Shown: positions 12,013 to 12,787 of the stretch, piece by piece
Position numbering within the stretch: position 1 is the stretch's first letter
Layout of the letters: the number at the start of each line of letters is the position of its first letter
Source of the DNA: J051 sp040752255
GTDB lineage: Bacteria; Armatimonadota; Fimbriimonadia; Fimbriimonadales; ATM1
Assembly: GCA_040752255.1 (NCBI GenBank)
Contig: JBFMFD010000069.1
Location: 1-12,787 of the forward strand
Length of the DNA: 12,787 nucleotides
Reading direction: 5' to 3'
Translations under genes and position numbers: made by a program
The notes under the pieces: generated by a model
The model's input: only the letters and a program-made list of their open reading frames with translations
Database searches by the model: none
Told to the model about the DNA's origin: nothing

Positions 12013-12787
12013 GGCGCGCGGCTCAACCCGGGCTGCTTCGCCGCCTTGACCGGTGGCTCATCGTTTCGGTTATCGTTCTCCTCTTCATCGGCTTCTTGGC
12101 GCTGTGGAGCGCGAGCGCGATTCGTCCGGGGCATCCTGAGTTCAAGCGCCAGTGGGTCGCGCTCTTCGCGTCGCTGCCGTTCTTCTTGGTGTTCCTTCGG
12201 ACAGACCCCCGGCTGTATGCGTGGTACAGCCGCATCGTCTACTTGGTCGCGCTCGCGCTGCTGGTGTTGGTTTTGGTTGTGGGCAAGGCGGAGGAGGGCG
12301 CGGTTCGCCGCATTGACTTGGGGCCGTTCGACTTGCAGGCGGGCGATGTTGCGCTGTTCTTGATGGTGTTTACGCTGGGCGCGTTGATCGCGCGATTGCG
12401 CGACGGCTTCGCGACGCCGGTGGGGTTCACCGTCTCCCTCCTTCACGTCCTGCCTTTGGCCGCACTTGTCGTGCTTCAGCCGAACCTCAGCGGCGCGCTG
12501 ACGTTCTTCGCGGTCTGGGTGGGCATGTCGGTCATCAGCGGGCAGCGTATTCGGTACATCGCGCTGTTTTTGGCGCTGCTGATTCCTCTGACGATCTTCG
12601 CTTATCGTGCGGGGGTCATCAAGCCGTATCAAGCGCGTCGCTGGGTGGACTACGTCAGCGGGAACCTGAGTTTCCACACCCAGCGCGCGATCATCAGCGT
12701 CGGTAGCGGCGAGGTGGTCGGGCAAGGATTCGGACGGGGCGAACTCAAGGAGGCGCGCTTTGTCCCGGTTGCTACCACCGACTTCAT
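12009..12787 (+). CDS. rodA: SEDS-family protein, RodA/FtsW type (cut by right edge)
   Basis: The frame opens with the ATG of the ATGA overlap with rnhC and runs 259 codons without a stop to the window end. The sequence is strongly hydrophobic, with about seven membrane segments visible (including about 17-36, 48-64, 74-92, 112-129, 140-156, 162-177 and 182-199). SEDS landmarks are present: LWSASAI after TM1, IDLGPFDLQ (102-110), LQPNLSGALTF (156-166), IKPYQARR (204-211) and VGSGEVVGQGFGRGE (231-245) leading to FVPVATTDF. SEDS proteins polymerise glycan strands from lipid II with a class B PBP; the Asp of the TDF motif is the residue implicated in catalysis. The KPYQARR element favours RodA over FtsW. 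Several usually invariant positions differ: QAGDVAL for QPSELAK, QPNLSG for QPDLGT, and FVPVATTDF for FLPEAHTDF. The gene symbol is therefore tentative, while the family is secure. Confidence 0.88.
   Translation, partial: MRRAAQPGLLRRLDRWLIVSVIVLLFIGFLALWSASAIRPGHPEFKRQWVALFASLPFFLVFLRTDPRLYAWYSRIVYLVALALLVLVLVVGKAEEGAVRRIDLGPFDLQAGDVALFLMVFTLGALIARLRDGFATPVGFTVSLLHVLPLAALVVLQPNLSGALTFFAVWVGMSVISGQRIRYIALFLALLIPLTIFAYRAGVIKPYQARRWVDYVSGNLSFHTQRAIISVGSGEVVGQGFGRGELKEARFVPVATTDF

Noticed and set aside
11973..12725. Minus-strand open frame of 250 codons at the right end
   Set aside because: It is highly charged and Gln/Arg-rich with no fold pattern. The opposite strand encodes a clear SEDS membrane protein that overlaps rnhC by 4 nt.
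1..12787. Search for a defence system, mobile element, CRISPR array or tRNA
   Set aside because: No transposase, integrase, regularly spaced repeats, tRNA-like cloverleaf or known defence domain was seen. The genes are mostly housekeeping or exported proteins.

Overview
The window is a dense, GC-rich bacterial chromosome segment with twelve genes (two of them cut by the window edges), no RNA genes, no insertion sequences and no CRISPR. The gene set includes an FtsEX-linked M23 peptidase, a SEDS protein, a stand-alone RNase HIII catalytic domain, a large Asp-box (sortilin/BNR-like) secreted protein and a secreted propeller-like protein of unknown function. Together with the high GC content and Gly/Ala/Arg-rich proteins, this suits a free-living bacterium of a less-studied phylum. 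Armatimonadota (Fimbriimonadia-like) is my best guess, but it rests on general resemblance only and no marker gene here proves it.

Layout. 1-1803 is a minus-strand cluster read right to left: a Nif3/YqfO-type dinuclear-metal protein, a GNAT acetyltransferase, a small S4-domain RNA-binding protein (ATGA overlap with the GNAT gene) and the first eight codons of a further gene running off the left edge. 1921-4715 is on the plus strand: a 658-residue secreted protein of unknown function with an excellent Shine-Dalgarno, then a cytoplasmic TPR protein built from exact 38-residue units. 4807-11267 is a long minus-strand series read right to left: ftsE, ftsX and an M23/EnvC-like peptidase (overlapping genes, one operon), then a secreted redoxin-like protein, then a 1019-residue secreted Asp-box protein. 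From 11359 to the right edge, on the plus strand and divergent from ftsE, are rnhC (RNase HIII without its usual N-terminal domain) and an overlapping rodA/ftsW-family gene that is truncated by the window end.

How the genes work together. The clearest functional unit is FtsE-FtsX-M23 peptidase: an ABC-type transmembrane switch that controls a periplasmic or wall-side peptidoglycan hydrolase. Facing it across a shared promoter region is a SEDS-family gene, a peptidoglycan polymerase family. Cell-wall cutting and cell-wall synthesis are therefore transcribed from opposite sides of one roughly 90-bp region that carries a 25-bp tandem duplication. The other genes look like independent units.

Transcription and translation signals. 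Several genes that begin a transcription unit have a -10-like hexamer (TAAACT, CATAAT, TATACT, CATAAT, TATCCT) only 5-10 nt before the start codon and no convincing Shine-Dalgarno. This suggests leaderless or near-leaderless transcripts. Genes inside operons overlap by 4-8 nt instead. I found no obviously new defence or mobile system. The most unusual items are the single-domain RNase HIII, the strictly 38-residue TPR array, the redoxin with rearranged cysteines, the secreted propeller-like protein, the divergent SEDS protein and the leaderless-type promoters.
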